The notes beneath the pieces were generated by a model. It had not been told where the DNA came from. It did not search any database and saw only the letters and a list, made by a program, of their open reading frames with translations. A stretch of DNA of 64,000 nucleotides from Aquanectria penicillioides. Its lineage: Eukaryota; Ascomycota; Sordariomycetes; Hypocreales; Nectriaceae. The DNA is taken from assembly GCA_003415625.1 (NCBI GenBank), contig PYIU01000007.1, forward strand, positions 3,224,001-3,288,000. The letters are read 5' to 3'. Each line of letters opens with the position of its first letter. The stretch's first letter is position 1. Shown here one piece after another: positions 1-10,470 of the stretch. The position numbers were made by a program, and so were the translations under genes.

Positions 1-1293
1 ATCAAGAGATGGGGGGATGTCCTTGATAAGATTGTCAGCGTCTCGGCTAGCCCGGATGTGATGACCATAGTGAACAAGGATGGCAAGGTCCTATTGGACC
101 AGCAACTGCACACCGAATACGATGGCTTTCCGAATGTATATGGCCACCGCGGACGAATCCAACAAGCCTTCAACGACTATGCAGTCGCGCTTGGGGTTGA
201 CATTACGCTCAACGCTGCCGTCACTGAGATTTTTGAAACCGAAACCTCTGCGGGAGTCCAGGCTGGCGGCGTCAAGTACGAAGCGGACCTCGTCATTGCT
301 GCAGACGGAGTTCACAGTCAGTCGAGGAACCACGTCGTTGGCACTGTTGACAGGCCAAAGAAGAGTGGATTCGCCGTCTACCGCTCCTGGTTCCCTCTCC
401 AACTGCTTGAGAATGATCCCATCACCGAGAGCCTTGCCAAGTCTAAAAAGCCCCTTTTCAAAGTCTGGATTGCAGAAAATACCCACGGGATTCTTACCAC
501 GAACCCGGCCCTCAAGTCTGCGACCTGCTTCGTGACCCACAAGGTAAGCTGGCCGCATACGTTTATTGCAGAACTAACCCTTATAGGATCTGTCGGATAT
601 CAAAGAGGACTGGAACCTCAAAGGCGAAATTCGAGACATGCTGGAGTGCGTGCAGGGCTGGGACACGCAGTTCCGCCACATTGTTGAAAAGATTCCCCCC
701 GAGTGCCTCATCGACTACAAGCTTCTCTGGAGGGACCCGGTCTCCAAGTGGGTATCTGATAGCGGCCGCGTCTGCCTCGTCGGTGATGCGGCCCACCCGC
801 ACCTGGCCACGTCGGGAACCGGGGCTGCGCAGGCCATCGAGGACGCCGCCACAATTGGCGCCCTGCTAGAGAAGACTGGGAAGATGAACATTCCGCTGGC
901 ACTGAGAGCATATGAGAAGCTCAGGTACGTCGTCGGCAGATTTCTTTTAAAATGCACCCTCGGTAGTTGATAAATACGACCAGATATGAGCGCACCAGTT
1001 TGACCCAGCGCATGGGGTGGGAGACGCGACACGTATGGCATCAGACGGACTGGGACGCCGTGGCAGCGAACCCAGACATGCTCAAGTTTCCGCAGCCGGC
1101 CTGGCTCCTTGGGTCTGACGCTACAGAGTATGCCAAGGAGAACTTTGAGGCCGTCAAGGATCACGTTGAAAAGGGAACACCGTTCAAGTCCCAGAATATC
1201 CCGCCGGGGCATGTCCACAAGGATTGGACCATTGACGTGATGCTGTCGCACGAGGGTAAGCGGGTTGACAAGGAGTTTTACCAAACCAGATAG
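1..1293 (+). CDS. FAD-dependent monooxygenase, salicylate hydroxylase-like (5' truncated)
   Basis: C-terminal two thirds of a class A flavoprotein monooxygenase; the N-terminal FAD-binding GxGxxG is beyond the left edge. The conserved 'DLVIAADGVHS' stretch and the flavin-binding 'GRVCLVGDAAHPHLATSGTG' motif are clear, followed by the usual 'GAAQAIEDAATIGALL' helix. Reading through needs two introns, 544-586 and 925-983, both with good GT-AG ends; the second joins AYEKLR to YERTS in phase. The stop TAG is at 1291-1293. Family members hydroxylate or epoxidise aromatic or polyketide/terpenoid substrates using NAD(P)H and O2. The gene is convergent with the neighbouring P450 and sits in a row of tailoring oxidases, so a biosynthetic role is inferred; simple aromatic catabolism is the alternative. 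Confidence 0.88.
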
Positions 1294-1379
1294 TGATAGT
1301 GGCAATATATCTTGAGTTTGTCTGAATTATCCGTATTATATGAATGTATTTATCTGTTTCAGTCAAGATTGCCTAAACC

Positions 1380-1660
1380 TGTCAAGGCTAGTCTAGCTGC
1401 TTCCCACCCTAATGAGGCACAGATGAATCTGTTGAATTCATAGTTGCCCGTCAAAGTTTCCTAGATATAGACTACTTCCCCTTGTTTCACTGAATGAGGC
1501 AAGACATGGATGATCAGTTGAATCCCTAGTTGCTCATCCAGTTCCATACATCTAGACTGCTGCCCAGCTCCCCAGCCGGATGATCCGTCGAATTCTAGTC
1601 ACCTAGTTTTTAGATACAGATTGCGTCCCTCCAGCTTCCCCGAACGAGGCACGAATAAAT
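1380..1660. repeat. Degenerate tandem repeats derived from the 3' end of the P450
   Basis: Four imperfect units, spaced about 64-84 bp, recur here. Each contains a TAGAnnnAGACTnC-like stretch near 1390, 1463, 1547 and 1611, and three contain GAGGCA (near 1413, 1496 and 1646). The rightmost unit is the coding end of the P450 on the minus strand, including its last about 20 codons, and the others lie downstream of its stop. The array fills the gap between the convergent monooxygenase and P450 genes. No other gene is visible there. Confidence 0.6.
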
Positions 1661-3713
1661 TCGGGTTTGAAATTGCCCTCGCTGTCGAGCTGCTTCTCCG
1701 CAAGCTGCCACTCCTTGAGCATCAGCCCTTTTCTGACCGAATCGCGTGGGTTGATTGTGCATCTGAAATGTCAGTTTAGTCTTTAAATCATCCGGGATTC
1801 TTACTCGAAATCCTCGGGCCGCACAATCATTCCCGGCGTCACTGCATCGCGGTCGATGGGCGTAAAGTTGCCGTTGGCGTCGCTGGCGCGGCTGATTGAG
1901 AACCCCCAGAGGATGCGCGAAATGGCAATGAACAAGTTGCGCTCCGCCACGTGGAACCCAGGGCAGACGCGACGCCCTGCACCGAATGTAAAATGCAGTC
2001 GCCTCGGCGAGTCCTGGGTGATGGCATTGTTCTCAATCAGAGTCATTTCGGCACTGTGGCGCATCGGGTCGAAATCCCGGGCATTGTTGAACCGTTGGTG
2101 ATTCAACGTCCACACCTTATATGGTCAGCCACTGCAGGCTGTGTAAGGAACGACATACATTGATCATCACCATGGAGCCTTTTGGAATAACCATTCCATT
2201 ATACACGTCGTCGCACTTCGCCGAGTGGGGAACTGCAGCGCTCAGAGGACTCGGGGCCCCTAACATTGTCAGGATTGTCGTGACGAAAAGGTCTTACTCA
2301 CATCGAAGTGTTTCCTCCACGACCCCGCGAACATACGGCAGCTTTGCTCGATCGGCCCATGTTGGCAGTCGGCCATTTCCAATCACTTGGTCAATCTCGG
2401 CCTGAGCCTTGGCTTGGACTTCGGGGAACAACACCATGGCCTACAATGTTAGCCTAGCCACGAATGTATGTTTAGGACAGCCTACCTTCATGAACCCGAG
2501 AATCGTATTTGCAGAGGTATCCCTAACAAGGTCAGAAAATACAAGACACAAGAACCAACTTACATGGCAGCTCCGAATCCGTGCGCAGCGTTGTTGGCAA
2601 TCTGTCGGTCGTCAAGTCTGTCGCTGTCCTCGTCGAGCAGCATGTCCCGGATAAAGCCTAGGCTGTTAGCGTGGCAATGAAACATTCGGGCTACTCACTA
2701 GGATATGCCTCGCCCGTTGCGATTTTATCCTTGGCGCGATGCAGCAGCTCGTAAAAGACTCGGTTCTCCAGCTTTTGAAGGTCATGAAGCTTTCGCTTGC
2801 TGGGGAGCATCCAGTACGGGACGGCATGGTAAACGTCTCGCAGAAAAGGATAAAAGTCGACAAGCTGAAAGTTGATGGCCTCGGACGTAACTTCCATCCA
2901 CTAGGACAGTTAGCTTGATAATGAGCCGGGACGATGTAGTAACCTCTAGTAGATCCTTGACGTAGCCTGTGCTGGTTTCAGGGGTTCGCCAGCCGTAGAG
3001 CAGCGTAGACGAGATGCTCGCAGTGTACCGCTGGATGTGTTTAACCCAGTGGTCAGGATTTACCACAAAGTCGTTCAACAGCTGCAGGCTGTCGAAGTGC
3101 TAGGCATGTTAGTATTTAATTACAATTATAGTGCCCCCTTACCTGATACGGGAGGTACCTGTCTGCGGATTTCACATTGAGGCGGACATGGTACATTTTT
3201 CGCTGCCGCCTCCAAATATCGTCATTGCTGGGAATGTTAGCATTGATTGGGCATCATGGGACTACATACTCGCGCAGGGCAATGTTGAGGTTGTCGCCAA
3301 AGTGTCTGGCGTAGAGGTCCGGCCGGCACGAGTAATTGTTGCTGCGCTTCTCCAGCAGGTCGCGAATCACTTCGGGGTCGTTAAGGAGAAAGAGGTTCTG
3401 GCCCCCAAGCTTCATGGTCGTGATTGGTCCATCTGCAAATGTCAGTAAGGCCAAGACGAAGACAGGCTAAATACATTGCTGTGCTAGTTTCTGGAACTCA
3501 AGATGGAAATTCTTGGTTGGCATCTGGTGCAGGTTGCCGATGACCGGGATTGTTGGCGGCCCTGCGCACGTTAGCCGCGCCCTGGACAACAAGAGGTCTC
3601 ATACCCGGAGGGAAGTTTTTAGGCCGTTTTCCATATTGGAGAACTTTGGTAAGGGCGAAAAGCACGGCCACGGCGGCCAATGCCCAGAACGAGACGGGAA
3701 CGTGAAACTCCAT
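1603..3713 (-). CDS. Cytochrome P450 monooxygenase (first of two)
   Basis: Microsomal P450 with many introns. It starts at the ATG at 3713 with one N-terminal membrane anchor (residues about 5-25), then the proline-rich hinge 'NFPPGPPTIPVIGN', which is created by splicing exons 1 and 2 in phase. The I-helix region reads 'DTSANTILGF', the K-helix 'EETLR' lies near 2300, and the heme-binding loop 'FTFGAGRRVCPGFHVAERN' lies near 1930-1990. A last intron (1763-1804) leads to a final exon ending 'TQSVSKN' with TAG at 1603-1605. The overall pattern resembles the O-methylsterigmatocystin oxidoreductase-like fungal P450s that hydroxylate polyketides. It is divergent from the SDR gene and shares a 274-bp promoter with it. 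The substrate is unknown; exon borders in the middle are approximate. Confidence 0.9.
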
Positions 3714-3987
3714 GATCAATCAGTAACTTGTCTTACCGGTGATGACTTGAGCGCTCGAGCTATCATTCATGATATGTTTACTTGCTGGGCGCGTACAGCG
3801 GGCAACGGGTCCCCGTCTTCCGACTCCCGGGAGATTTGGCCCGGCATACGGAGCTGCTACCGGAGCAAAGCACCCGCTACCGGATGAGAAGATTTGCTCC
3901 GGCAGGAAGATAAGAAGTGAGACATGAAATTGGCAGCAGAGCATTTGAATTTGAAAGGAGAATTGAAGCAACGCTTGCATCACGACA
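3714..3987. promoter_or_regulatory. Shared divergent promoter with three CGGAGC/GCTCCG sites
   Basis: This gap separates the start codons of the P450 and SDR genes. It contains CGGAGC at 3849-3854 and 3861-3866, and GCTCCGG at 3896-3902. The last two are halves of an inverted repeat, CCGGAGCAAA and TTTGCTCCGG, about 30 bp apart. Direct and inverted CGG triplets of this kind are typical targets of Zn2Cys6 regulators. Regulation by the cluster's own zinc-cluster protein is inferred. Confidence 0.45.
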
Positions 3988-5059
3988 ATGTCTTGGGAAT
4001 TTCCAATCAACAACAAGGTGGTGACCGTAACGGGAGGCGGATCAGGTACGTGACCCGGGTGAAATCGAACGTTTCTGATGCCGGTACAGGCATAGGACTT
4101 TCGTATGCCATTCTGGCCCGGAAGCGTGGAGCCAAGGCCCTCTTTCTAGCCGACATTGCTCTTACGAGCGAGGCGCAAAAGGCAGTCAAGGAGGACGAGA
4201 ACATCATCTTTGTCAAATGCGACGTTACGAAATGGGGCGATTTACAGAATTTGATTAACATCTCCGTTGCCATGTTTGGAGACGTGCCAGATGTCTTTGT
4301 GGCATCGGCGGGAGTGTTTGAACCAGTAAGCACCCGGATCGCGGAGCGTCAAATACTGATCTGGATAGCCGTACTCCAACTTTTGGGAGGACCCCGAGCC
4401 AATCGACGCCAACGGCTACAAGAGCGTAGACATTAACGTGAACCATCCGGTAAGGCGCTCCTCCTTTGCTAGGGCGCACTCTAACTGGCTAGATCAAACT
4501 GACAAGGCTTGCTATTCGCGCCTTGCTTGGAAAGGAAAAGAAGGGTGTGGTTGTGCTGGTGTCCTCGATTGCCGGATACAGCAAGCAGTATCCAGCACCA
4601 ATCTACAGCGCCACCAAGCATGCAACCATTGGGTTCACGCGCAGCCTCGGCGATGCCCAGCAGCTTCAAGGAACCAAGGTGGTGGCCGTCTGTCCTGGGT
4701 GAGTATCACCAGCATATAACCTTCGCCGCTGACCTTGTAGAATTGTGTCGACCCCCATCTGGACAACTGGGACGCCAGGATCTGGCGAGCGGTTCGGAAT
4801 CAACGCAGACGTTGCCATCACTGCAGACGCAGTTGCCGAGGTCATCCATCGTGCGATTGAATCTGCCGAGTACCTCGGAGGGACGGTTTTGGAGGTGTCC
4901 AAGGACGGGACCAGGGTCATTCCGGAGTGGTTTATTCAGCCGCCCGGCATGGTGGATGGGGAAATGTCCAAGGGAACAGACGTACCGCCGGAGATGGTTG
5001 CAAGGGCGCTGAAGCCCATTCTGGACCGAACTGCGGCCGAGAAGGGAAAACTCAATTGA
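3988..5059 (+). CDS. Short-chain dehydrogenase/reductase (classical SDR)
   Basis: A 299-residue NAD(P)-dependent oxidoreductase. Five exons (3988-4045, 4090-4325, 4369-4449, 4493-4698, 4741-5059) join in phase. The first junction rebuilds the cofactor motif TGGGSGIG near residue 16. Other SDR signatures are 'VASAGVF' in place of NNAG, the catalytic Ser in 'VVLVSSIAGY' and the Tyr/Lys pair in 'YSATKHA', then 'CPGIVSTPIW'. An acidic residue after the second beta strand ('FLADIAL') suggests NAD rather than NADP. It resembles the 15-hydroxyprostaglandin-dehydrogenase-like SDRs common in fungal clusters. It probably oxidises or reduces a hydroxyl/ketone on the cluster product, perhaps after P450 hydroxylation; the substrate is not known. 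Confidence 0.92.
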
Positions 5060-5251
5060 GAAACCATGGTTGAATGATTAATTTGTTGTGATTGACCCCG
5101 GCCGGCCCGGCGGAGTTGTAACATCCGGGCATAGATGACATAGATGACGACGCTCATTGGCCAAGGTGACCACGTCGATCCCTTCAAGTATCCATCACAA
5201 GTTAGTCTATAGAGACAAGTTATCTGATTACGTGAATCAACAATCCAAAAA
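5060..5251 (+). promoter_or_regulatory. Promoter gap with ACTCCG site
   Basis: Short gap between the SDR stop and the next monooxygenase start. It carries CCCGGCGGAG ending at 5115, the reverse complement of a CTCCG core, as found in the other gaps of the cluster. Confidence 0.3.
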
Positions 5252-7117
5252 ATGGCTGCACCCAATACCGAAGTAATTCCAAATGATACGGTCCTGATTG
5301 TGGGGGGTGGCCCGGTGGGCTTGATGACGGGTGCAGTTCTCGCGCACTATGGCGTGAAGTCTGTTATCCTGGAGAGGAACCGGGAGCCAACCAAGTATGT
5401 GCTCCGTTATTCGTGTAATCAGTACTAACATGTTAGGTGGCCGAAGATGGACCTTACAAATGCGAGGTCCATGGAGCTGCTTCGCAAGGTCGGGTTGGCG
5501 GAAGGAGTCCGTAGCAAAGGTAAGAAGGCCATATGGTTATGATGTATTCTAACTATTGCAGGGGTTCCTAGTGATATCCCGTACACGGTATTGATCTCGA
5601 CTGGGTTAAGCCAGCCTGCGGCCGTGACGCAGTGGAACCACCCGTCGGTCGATGAATACCGGCAGACCATTCAAGGGACCAACGACGGCACACAGCCGTT
5701 GGAACCGTACCAGCGCATCTCGCAGCAGATATTCGAGTATTGGATGAGAGATTTCTGCGAGGAAAGCCCTTTGATTGATCTTAGATACGGGCGCAAAATG
5801 GAGTCGATTCATGAGGCTGCCGACGGCATCGAGGCCCGAGTGATGCCGGAAAGTGGGGGAGAAGAGCAAGTGATTAAATCAAAGTACGCCATTGCGTGTG
5901 ACGGCGCTTCAAGCAAGAGCCGCAAGTGTCTTGGAATAACCATGGATGGGGGTCCAATGTAAGATACCCGGAAACTCGATGAACCACGCTAATGGCCAGC
6001 CCGGCATCTTTCCTCCTTGTCCACTTTAGATCAAACGATCTCGCAAAGCTCCACAAACAAGGCCGCTTCTGGCATTTGTTTGTCTTGAAGGATGGGGCTT
6101 TTGGCGGGGCAGTCATCTCGCAGGATGAAAAGGTACGTCAACACCAGAGGAGTAGGACGTTACTGACCTTGATAGGAAATATTCACGGTTCACTTTCCGC
6201 TTCCGCCCGATGCGGAGGACTCCTCAATCTCGTCTGAAGATGCTGTCTACACGGTTCTTGGTGGGGTTTATGAGCCCTTCAAGATCAAGATTGACGAGAT
6301 CCTCGTCAGGTCGACCTTTCGCCCCAGCATTGCCGTCGCCAACAACTTTGCAAGCCCCAACTTGCGCCTGTTTCTCGCTGGCGATTCGGCCCACCAAAAC
6401 ATCCCAACGGGAGGTTACGGCATGAATACCGGCATGGGCGATGCTTTTGATGTTGCCTGGAAGCTCGCCGCCGTCATCAACGGCTACGGCGGTGAAGCGC
6501 TCCTCCGGTCGTATGAGCAGGAGCGCAAGCCCATTGCCTCTCAGAATGTCAAGCGCTCGGGCGTTCACATGGGCGTTCATCTGACCGCTGTCGAACTGAT
6601 GGGCGAGACTGCGTCGGAGATTGACGAGGACACGGAGAAGGGAAGAGAGATTCGGAGCGTGCTCGATGAACACTATCGCAAGCACGACGGCGAAAACACG
6701 GACTTGGGAATCGAAATGGGATACAGGTACAAGTCGGACGTTTGCATGCCTGAAGCGTCCGATGTCGAGCCGGCCTGGGATCCGCATACATACCTTCCCA
6801 CGACATGGCCGGGAAGTCGCGCGCCCCATGTCTTCCTCGAGGACAAATCGCCCATCTACGATCACCTCGGCAAAGACTTTTGCCTGGTCGAGTTTGGCGC
6901 CCAAGACCGCGGCAGCAGTTTTGTCGTTGACGCCGCCAAGGTTCTGGGCGTGCCTCTGACGCATGCCGTGTTCGCCGACGACAACGCGGCAAAGATCTGG
7001 GAGAAGCCGCTGGTCTTGGTTAGACCCGATGGGCATGTTGCATGGAGAGGAGAGTCGGTCAAGTATCGGTCCGACGCATATCGTATTCTGGAAACAGTGG
7101 TGGGACAGCGAGCATAG
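5252..7117 (+). CDS. FAD-binding monooxygenase, PheA/TfdB phenol hydroxylase family
   Basis: About 565 residues in five exons. The N-terminus carries the dinucleotide fold 'VLIVGGGPVGLMTGAVLA' and 'ILERN'. The central part has 'YAIACDGASSKSR' (DG motif), and the second flavin motif is 'LRLFLAGDSAHQNIPTGG' near 6360-6420, followed by 'GMNTGMGDAFDVAWKLAAV'. The last about 150 residues match the thioredoxin-like C-terminal region of phenol hydroxylases and aromatic polyketide hydroxylases ('LVLVRPDGHVAWRG'). Such enzymes hydroxylate phenolic rings, sometimes causing oxidative dearomatisation or decarboxylation. All splice junctions are in phase and both flavin motifs are intact, so it is likely active. 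Its phenolic substrate would fit an aromatic polyketide pathway; this is inference. Confidence 0.93.
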
Positions 7118-7260
7118 TGATAGGTAGTTATTTATCGTTGTTTGACACCAATGTATTTCCGACTCTTCCAGCACATCACTACAACTTGATCTCTTGACGG
7201 CTCGGTCACCATGCACAGCCCAAACTTGATCACATCTAGATTGAATAGCTATCAAGATAC

Positions 7261-8989
7261 CTAACCCCGCTTTCTAATATTCCTCTTACGGTGCAAGGAG
7301 ACCTCCTGGTCCTTGACGTCGATCCACGCCTTCTCCACGATTTCGGCATGCTTCTTGCTTCTCGGCTCCAGCACCGCCTGGAACCTGGCCGGAACCATGA
7401 GCAGGCCCGGCTCAGTCTTGATCACGGGCTCAATCTCCTTTCCGTCTGGCCCCTTGGCCTTCTTGATGTTGAATGCCCAGAGCGTGCGCGCCATGTTGAT
7501 GTACAAGGAGTTTTGCGCCAGGTGCATGCCGCTGCAGATTCGGCGGCCGGCTCCGTACCCAAAATGGTCCCTCGCATTGGCGTCTGACAGATTGACGGAC
7601 TCTGCAGTCGTGTAAGGGTCGTCAAGATATCGCCGAGGGTCATACTCGTCTGGGTCCTTCCATCGGGATTCGTCAAAATGGATTGCCCTGTACAGATCAG
7701 CGGAGTACTTTAGATGCGCAAGCCACTTACCACCAGTTTAGCATAACGACGCTCCCCTTGGGAATAAAATGACCGTCGTACCAGTCATCTTCCGTCGTCG
7801 CGTGGTTCATGCCAGCCTTGGTAATGGGCCAGAAACGAAGAGTCTCCTTGACCATGGCTCGGATGTACGGCAAGTTGTCCTCGTCATCAAACGAGGGCAT
7901 TCTATCGCTACCCACGACGCGGTCTAGCTCCTCCTGCGCTGCCTTGACAACCTCGGGGTGGAGTTGGCAGGCGAGGATCCACGCGTTGATGACCGTCGAC
8001 GTCGACTCGCTGCCAGCCTCAACCATTCCGCCGGCCGCGTACGCAGCCTGCTCCTCGTTGATGCCGCTCTTCTCCAGCCCGCCTTCGTAAAAGTCGCGAA
8101 TAAAGCAATCCGGGGCAGTTCCGTCCTCAATCTGCTTCACCAGGTCAAGATAAAACTTGAGGTACACCTGGCGGTCATACTCGAACCACTGCCGGCCAAT
8201 CTTCCACCAGTTCTGAACCATCCAGGAGGGCAGGCTTGCAAGCGACGGAAACACATCCACCAACCATGCTCCAGGCTCCGACATGAGAGTAAAGTGCTCT
8301 AGAACTTCATAAATCCTCTTAATATAAGGGTCATTCCAGTCCGGCACGCGGTGGCCATACGTGACAGTCATGATAACGCTGGCCGAGTACCGTCGGTTGA
8401 TGTCATAAAAGTCCCTGTCATTCTTGGTGTGCAGAAACTCGTACAGTACCTGCTTTGACTCGAAATCCTGGATCGGCTTGTACGTTGCCGCAGTGTGAAA
8501 GTTGAGCGCGGCGTGGCTGAGCTTGCGCAGAATCCTCCAGTGCTCTCCATACGGCATGAAGATTTCACGGTTCTGGTTCGACGTCGCCTCAAACGCCATT
8601 GGCATCCGCGGCCGAGAAGAGTACTTGGATCCTCGCTTGTCCAGCAGCTCCTTGGCCGCGGCGGCCGAGTTGAGCCAGATCCAATCGGTGCCGCCCATCT
8701 TCGTGTAGACCACGGGCCCAAACTCGCGGGCCCATCCTCTTGTAAGCTTGGGGATCTCATCCGCCTTAGCCAGCGAAAGGAGGTTTCCAATCAGAGGATA
8801 CCCCTTAGGGCCAGGGGGGAGGTGCTTGCGGCGTTTGTCCCGTAATAAAAATGGAGACAACACCAAGACCTTTTACTGTTAGTGCAGTAACACCATGGGA
8901 GGGCGACTCACGATGAGAAGAACTACTGCGGCATACTTGCCCCGCATTGGGGAAGAGCTCGCCTCGACTGCCTCTTTGATCCTGATCAT
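7261..8989 (-). CDS. Cytochrome P450 monooxygenase (second of two)
   Basis: About 545 residues. The start ATG at 8987-8989 opens a short first exon encoding a membrane anchor ('YAAVVLLI'), spliced to 'VLVLSPFLLRD'. The hinge is 'LPPGPKGYPLIGN', the I-helix 'EAGSESTSTVINAW', the K-helix 'KETLR' and the heme loop 'FGYGAGRRICSGMHLAQN'. A 3' intron near 7680-7730 joins 'MLNWW' to 'AIHFDESRWKDPDEYDPRRY'. The C-terminus has an unusual basic tail rich in Lys/Arg. It resembles the same broad O-methylsterigmatocystin oxidoreductase-like group as the first P450, but is clearly not a recent duplicate. It is transcribed divergently from the AveC-like gene. Confidence 0.92.
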
Positions 8990-9274
8990 TTTCCTTGCTG
9001 AATCGACTTGAAGCTACAGTACAGCCATTTCACATGCCTCTTCTGTCATCTCTTATGTCACCATTCACAAGTAACAGCGCTCGGAAATAGGACCACGGCG
9101 GAAATCGTCCGATCGGTCGTCGGGCTGCAACACCCTCCACGGATCAGACGCCCCGGGCTCCGCGGCGCAAGGATGCCGGGTCCGGACGCAACGCTAGACC
9201 TATTATTATCCTGCTCGCCCAGCACATCGACAAACGACATGCTCCTGTGACCATTCAATTAACCACCAACCATC
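8990..9274. promoter_or_regulatory. Divergent promoter with GGCTCCG site
   Basis: Shared upstream region of the second P450 and the membrane-protein gene. GGCTCCG lies at 9156-9162 within a GC-rich stretch that also has several CGG/CCG triplets and a TCCGGA palindrome near 9181. No start sites or TATA box can be fixed with confidence. Confidence 0.35.
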
Positions 9275-10081
9275 ATGTTTGTCCCCAACACCACCAGCCG
9301 CCCTCCGGCGGACATGGCCATCCCTTACAACGAACAGCTCATCTTCACCATTGCCACCCAAATCCCCTTTGTCATCTTCTTTTCCATGGGCATTCGAAAC
9401 CTCATCCGCGGCGACCCCAAGGCCCTGCTGTTTGGCATCGGCGGCTGTTTCGCCTCCGCCTTCGAACCCATTGTAGACGTCCTCGGCTTCTGCTACTTCC
9501 CGAGGGAGGGTAACTGGGTGGCCTTTGAGACCTTTGGCCGGCCCATCCCGCTCTTCGTGCCGGCCACCTACGGATGGTTCGTCGGCGGTATGGGCTATTG
9601 GTTCTGGAACGTCTTCCAAAATCCCAAAACGACCCCCAAGGATCTTCCCGTGCTCTGGTTCAAGGCCTTCATCATCAACCTGGTCCTCGAGTACCCGCCG
9701 CTCTACTATGGCATCTACACCTACTACGGATACCAGCCCCTGCAGGTCGGAGGGTTCCCCCTCTGGTTCCCCGCCGTCAATGCGACATCCCCAATGGTAA
9801 CGGCGACTATCCTCAACCTCATCGCCCCCCATCTAAAAGGATTCAACAACTTTGCAATCGTGACAACAACCGCCACCGCCTACGGCATCGCAAACGCCGC
9901 CTTTGGCTCTCCCATTTGGATGGCTCTTAGCGTGGACAAGGGCTACCACGTAACCTATCCCGCCGTTGCCGTCACAGCCACTCTCTTGTATTTTGGGATC
10001 TGGGTCATGTCGCTGCAGCTGACGCCGACCAAGTCAATCAAGCTCAACGGCTCGAATCGGCCAAAGCAGTTTTCAGGTTAA
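9275..10081 (+). CDS. Polytopic membrane protein, AveC-like spirocyclase family (tentative)
   Basis: Single-exon gene, 268 residues, with about seven hydrophobic helices at residues about 25-47, 52-77, 95-116, 126-150, 173-190, 195-220 and 230-252. Start may be 9275 or the internal Met at 9314. The stretch 'YYGYQPLQVGGFPLWFP' followed by 'VNATSP' resembles what I recall of proteins named 'spirocyclase AveC family'. AveC itself is the membrane enzyme that dehydrates and closes the spiroketal in avermectin biosynthesis. The call rests on pattern recognition, not on a search. Polar/aromatic residues within the helices (FEP, YGW, EYPPLYY) could line an active site. Its central position in the cluster suggests a cyclisation or isomerisation step; a transporter or scaffold role is the alternative. 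Confidence 0.55.
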   Translation: MFVPNTTSRPPADMAIPYNEQLIFTIATQIPFVIFFSMGIRNLIRGDPKALLFGIGGCFASAFEPIVDVLGFCYFPREGNWVAFETFGRPIPLFVPATYGWFVGGMGYWFWNVFQNPKTTPKDLPVLWFKAFIINLVLEYPPLYYGIYTYYGYQPLQVGGFPLWFPAVNATSPMVTATILNLIAPHLKGFNNFAIVTTTATAYGIANAAFGSPIWMALSVDKGYHVTYPAVAVTATLLYFGIWVMSLQLTPTKSIKLNGSNRPKQFSG

Positions 10082-10470
10082 CCAGACACTAAAATTAGAC
10101 CGGTAGAATAGTCCTAGCTCAATAAGAAATGATCTGGTTCTGGTAGACTCTAAAACTTTATCACTCCGGCCTTGTTTGCCTCTGGCGGCCCTGCCGGGGG
10201 CACTCCTCGCCTTCGGCTCGAACGAACCGTGGATGGATTTGGTCTTTGCAGGGGTCATGCTATATTCGGGTGGCCACATCGCAGTAACACGCAACCACCT
10301 CGAGCCGAAGGCGAGGACAGCTCGCTACAGGCGGCCCCCGGCAAGGCTTCCGGAGGAATCAATGCGTTGGTGGAGGGTTAAGGGAAAGGATGGGTTGGCA
10401 TTGAATTTGGATATCTAGTGAATTTTCTATTGAATGTCTGACTAAATCCTCCAAACTTGTAATTGGCTCA
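10082..10470. repeat. Short dispersed repeat, inverted pair
   Basis: An 18-nt arm ending in CGCCTTCGGCTCGA (about 10203-10220) is repeated inverted as TCGAGCCGAAGGCGAGGA (10300-10317). Flanking blocks rich in CCCCCGGC and CCTCTGG are partly conserved too. A related copy lies near 20817-20853. The rest of the gap between the stop of the membrane-protein gene and the stop of the SnoaL-like gene shows no coding sequence. Confidence 0.55.

Noticed and set aside
6224..7255. 343-codon open frame on the minus strand opposite the second flavin monooxygenase
   Set aside because: It is a shadow of the GC-rich coding strand; the plus-strand frame has clear flavin motifs and correct splicing, while this frame has none.
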